A DNA stretch of 18,969 bases from JAHEFX01 sp964614585 (lineage in GTDB: Bacteria > Actinomycetota > Acidimicrobiia > Spongiisociales > JAENVV01). Positions 16,876-18,969 of this stretch are shown here, one piece after another. The notes beneath the pieces were generated by a model. The model had not been told where the DNA came from, made no database searches, and worked only from the letters and a program-made list of their open reading frames with translations. Location of the stretch: contig CAZTLW010000033.1 of the NCBI GenBank assembly GCA_964614585.1, positions 1 through 18,969 on the forward strand, read 5' to 3'. Numbering within the stretch: position 1 is the first letter of the stretch; every line of letters begins with the position of its first letter. A program made the position numbers and the translations under genes.

Positions 16876-17616
16876 ATGCGATTGACCGTGCTCGGCGCCG
16901 CCGGCTCGTACCCGACCGCCGCGGAGCCGGGCGCCGGGTTCCTGGTGGAGACGGCCGGGGCCCGCCTCGTCCTCGACCTGGGACCCGGCACGTTCCGGGA
17001 GTTGGTCGCTCGTCTCCCGATCCACGCCGTCGATGCACTGGTGGTGTCCCACGGCCACGCCGACCACGCCGCCGACCTCCTGGCCTGGTACCACGCAGCC
17101 CGCTACGGCGTGATGCCCCGGGCCGCGGTCCCGCTCTTCGCGCCCGACGACGTCGTCGAGCGCGTGGGGGCCTTCCTCCGCAAGGACGCCGAGGAGCTGG
17201 GCCTCGTCTTCGACCACCGTCCGGTCGTGCCCGGCACCACCGGGTCGGTCGCCGGGGTGGAGCTGCGCTTCGGGTCGGTCGCCCATCCCGTGCCGGCCGT
17301 CGCCACCCGTCTGGAGGCGGGAGGGCGCTCGCTGCTCTACTCGGGCGACACGGGGCCGTCCGCGTCGGTGGTGGAGCTCGGCGCCGGCGTCGACCTCTTC
17401 GTCTGCGAGGCGACGACGCTCACGGACCCGGTGGCGGGTCTCCACTGCGACGTCGAGTCGGCGGCGGCGATGGCCGCCGACGCGGACGCCGGTGCGCTGC
17501 TGCTCACCCACCTGCGCGAGGACGTCGACCACGCCGAGGCGGTCGCCATCGCCAGCGCCACCTTTGGCGGGCTGGTGTCGGTCGCCCGGTCTGGTCTCAG
17601 CCTGTCCATAGGATGA
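16876..17616 (+). CDS. Metallo-beta-lactamase fold hydrolase, Rv1339-like (possible cyclic nucleotide phosphodiesterase)
   Basis: This 246-residue cytoplasmic protein has the beta-lactamase / RNase Z fold. The metal site is complete: H59-G-H61-A-D63-H64 (SHGHADH), H137 (GSVAHPVPA), D158 (YSGDTGPS) and H212 (LLTHLRED). The start MRLTVLGAAGSYPT and the layout match the family found between murI and rph in actinobacteria. The mycobacterial member Rv1339 has been reported as an atypical class II cAMP phosphodiesterase, so hydrolysis of cyclic nucleotides is plausible; a role in RNA processing, like RNase Z, is the alternative. The stop overlaps a possible rph start (ATGA at 17613), and the gene is co-oriented with rph and rdgB. 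The fold and metal site are sure; the substrate is inferred from synteny. Confidence 0.88.
   Translation: MRLTVLGAAGSYPTAAEPGAGFLVETAGARLVLDLGPGTFRELVARLPIHAVDALVVSHGHADHAADLLAWYHAARYGVMPRAAVPLFAPDDVVERVGAFLRKDAEELGLVFDHRPVVPGTTGSVAGVELRFGSVAHPVPAVATRLEAGGRSLLYSGDTGPSASVVELGAGVDLFVCEATTLTDPVAGLHCDVESAAAMAADADAGALLLTHLREDVDHAEAVAIASATFGGLVSVARSGLSLSIG
17609..17614 (+). promoter_or_regulatory. Leaderless -10 box that favours the inner rph start
   Basis: TAGGAT ends 7 bases before the ATG at 17622, the same spacing as at the other leaderless starts. It overlaps the alternative ATG at 17613, so a transcript that begins at 17622 could only give the shorter protein. Confidence 0.45.
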
Positions 17617-17621
17617 CCGCC

Positions 17622-18329
17622 ATGCGACATCGCGCCCCCGACGAGCTGCGGCCCGTCTCGATCACCCGCCACTACACCACCGCCACCCCCGGGTCGGTGC
17701 TCATCCAGATGGGAGGTACCTGGGTGCTCTGCACCGCGTCGGTCAGTGACGACGTCCCCCGGTGGATGCGCAACTCGGGGAAGGGGTGGGTCACCGCCGA
17801 GTACGCCATGCTCCCCGGGTCGGGCTCCGAGCGGGTCCGGCGGGATGCCTGGCAGGGTGGGCGGTCCAAGGAGATCAGCCGGCTCATCGGTCGGAGCCTG
17901 CGGGCCGTCACCGACATGGTCGGCATGGGGGAGTTGGCGGTCCGCCTCGACTGCGACGTGCTGCAGGCCGATGGGGGCACGCGCACCGCGGCGGTCACGG
18001 GGGCGTGGATCGCCCTGCACGATGCGTTCGAGCATGCCGTCGAGCGGGGGTTGGTCGGTCGACTGCCGTTGCTCGACCGCGTGGCCGCCACCTCGGTGGG
18101 CATCGTCGACGGCACCGCCCTGCTCGACCTCGAGTACGAGTCCGACGTGGCCGCCGAGGTCGACATGAACGTGGTCATGACCGGACGGGGCCTGTTGGTG
18201 GAGGTCCAGGGCACCGCCGAGGACCAGCCCTACACCCGCGAGGACCTCGACGACCTCCTCGACCTCGCCCATCGGGGCATCGATGAGTTGCTCGAGATGC
18301 AGTCGGCGCTCACCGGCTTCGGCCCGTGA
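17622..18329 (+). CDS. rph: Ribonuclease PH
   Basis: This 235-residue protein is a phosphate-dependent 3'-5' exoribonuclease that trims tRNA 3' ends and other RNAs, releasing nucleoside diphosphates; family members form a hexameric ring. Visible signs: ELRPVSITRHYT at the N-terminus, GSVLIQMGGTWVLCTASV, GWVTAEYAMLPGS (55-67), GRSKEISRLIGRSLRAV (80-96) and the active-site segment LDCDVLQADGGTRTAAVTG (109-127) with conserved aspartates and the phosphate-site GGTR. The ATG at 17622 is chosen because MRHRAPDELRPV fits the family N-terminus and a TAGGAT box lies 7 bases upstream. The ATG at 17613, which overlaps the previous stop as ATGA, would add three residues and remains possible. The stop overlaps the rdgB start (GTGA), so the two are translationally coupled. 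Confidence 0.95.
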   Translation: MRHRAPDELRPVSITRHYTTATPGSVLIQMGGTWVLCTASVSDDVPRWMRNSGKGWVTAEYAMLPGSGSERVRRDAWQGGRSKEISRLIGRSLRAVTDMVGMGELAVRLDCDVLQADGGTRTAAVTGAWIALHDAFEHAVERGLVGRLPLLDRVAATSVGIVDGTALLDLEYESDVAAEVDMNVVMTGRGLLVEVQGTAEDQPYTREDLDDLLDLAHRGIDELLEMQSALTGFGP

Positions 18330-18904
18330 ACCTCGACCCGGTGGTGCTCGCCACCAAGAACCCCGACAAGCGGGCCGAACTGGCCGACGTCCTCGCCGGG
18401 ATCGAGGGCATCGGTCCGGTCGTCGAGGGGCTGCGGTGGCCCGACGTCGCCGAGAACGAGCCCACGCTCGAGGGCAACGCCCTCCTGAAGGCCCGGGCCG
18501 TCGTGGCGGCCACCGGCGTGGCGGCGATCGCCGACGACACCGGGCTCGAGGTCGAGGCGCTCGACGGGGCGCCCGGCGTGCACACCGCCCGGTACGCCGG
18601 GCCCGACGCCACCTACGCCGACAACGTGGCGGCGTTGCTGGCAGCGCTCGAGGGCACCGACGACCGTCGGGCCCGCTTCCGGACGGCGGTGGCGGTGGTG
18701 ACCCCGGCGGGGGAGGAGTTGGTGGTCGAGGGTGTCCTCGAGGGCATCATCTCCCATGTCCCACGAGGTGAGGGGGGGTTCGGCTACGACCCCGTTTTCG
18801 ACGTCGACGGTCGGACCCTGGCCGAGCTGGAACCGGAGGAGAAGCACGCCATCTCCCATCGCGGGCGCGCGTTGCGGGCGCTGGCCGCGGCGCTGGCCCG
18901 GTAG
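18326..18904 (+). CDS. rdgB: Non-canonical purine NTP pyrophosphatase (dITP/XTP)
   Basis: This 192-residue enzyme of the RdgB/HAM1 family hydrolyses ITP, dITP and XTP to the monophosphate and pyrophosphate, keeping deaminated purines out of DNA and RNA. Motifs: VVLATKNPDKRAEL (6-19) for the nucleotide phosphates, ENEPTLEGNALLKARA (43-58), ADDTGLEVEALDG with D70-D71 (metal/base), GEGGFGYDPVF (148-158), and EKHAISHRGRAL (172-183) at the C-terminus. Length and motif order are normal. It begins at a GTG that overlaps the rph stop by four bases, an arrangement typical of translational coupling; rph-rdgB pairing is common in bacteria. A hairpin that includes its stop codon follows. Confidence 0.96.
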   Translation: MNLDPVVLATKNPDKRAELADVLAGIEGIGPVVEGLRWPDVAENEPTLEGNALLKARAVVAATGVAAIADDTGLEVEALDGAPGVHTARYAGPDATYADNVAALLAALEGTDDRRARFRTAVAVVTPAGEELVVEGVLEGIISHVPRGEGGFGYDPVFDVDGRTLAELEPEEKHAISHRGRALRALAAALAR

Positions 18905-18920
18905 GCCCGATCGGGGCCTA
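18902..18920. terminator. Hairpin at the rdgB stop codon
   Basis: TAGGCCC - gatcg - GGGCCTA is a 7-bp perfect stem with a 5-base loop, and its left arm starts with the rdgB TAG. There is no T-tract. It probably marks the end of the rph-rdgB transcript and could serve a convergent neighbour too. Confidence 0.5.
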
Positions 18921-18969
18921 CCTCGACGACCACCTAGCCCGGTGGCGTCGGTGACCGGCGGGTCGGCAT
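18921..18969. other. Right edge, no gene resolved
   Basis: On the plus strand, in-frame GTG codons at 18942 and 18951 could begin a gene, with TAGCCC at 18935-18940 as a possible -10 box. On the minus strand, a frame open from the edge ends in a TAG at 18934-18936 and could be the C-terminal end of a convergent gene. The 49 bases do not allow a choice. Confidence 0.3.

Overview
The window is a dense, very G+C-rich chromosomal stretch from an actinobacterium. The third codon position is almost always G or C, several starts are GTG, and many starts sit 6-8 bases behind a TANNNT box (leaderless transcription). The gene content also fits: an IlvX-like protein, and a Mec - metallo-beta-lactamase - rph - rdgB block that matches the order known in mycobacteria. 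A lineage such as the Acidimicrobiia is plausible, but the sequence alone does not prove it. There are 15 protein genes (14 complete, one cut by the left edge). I see no rRNA, tRNA, mobile element or CRISPR array, and no gene-free stretch above 300 bases.

Left part (1-6567), carbon metabolism. The 3' end of a PQQ-dependent sugar dehydrogenase is followed by an unusual protein that fuses a Rieske 2Fe-2S domain to a complete pyruvate-oxidase-like thiamine diphosphate (ThDP) enzyme. Convergent to it, behind a shared 9-bp hairpin, is pyruvate phosphate dikinase (ppdK). Divergent from ppdK is an ACT-domain malic enzyme. Together these three handle the pyruvate / phosphoenolpyruvate / malate node.

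Middle part (6598-13898), signalling, stress and nucleic acid handling. A membrane-anchored NarL-type histidine kinase has no response regulator beside it. It is followed by a small heat shock protein (Hsp20) with its own promoter and an operator-like palindrome. Convergent to hsp20 is an EttA-type ABC-F translation factor. Divergent from that are an XPD/DinG-type iron-sulfur helicase and a DEAD-box RNA helicase.

Right part (13909-18904). A small DUF983 zinc-ribbon membrane protein diverges from an IlvX-like ThDP enzyme whose cofactor motif is partly degenerate. Then come pdxH (pyridoxamine phosphate oxidase), a Mec-like JAMM peptidase, a Rv1339-like metallo-beta-lactamase hydrolase, rph (RNase PH) and rdgB (non-canonical purine NTP pyrophosphatase), packed with overlaps or short gaps. 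A hairpin follows rdgB.

The strongest points for follow-up are the Rieske-ThDP fusion, the palindrome at the hsp20 promoter, the repeated leaderless promoter signature, and the Mec-like peptidase that lacks its usual CysO and CysM neighbours.
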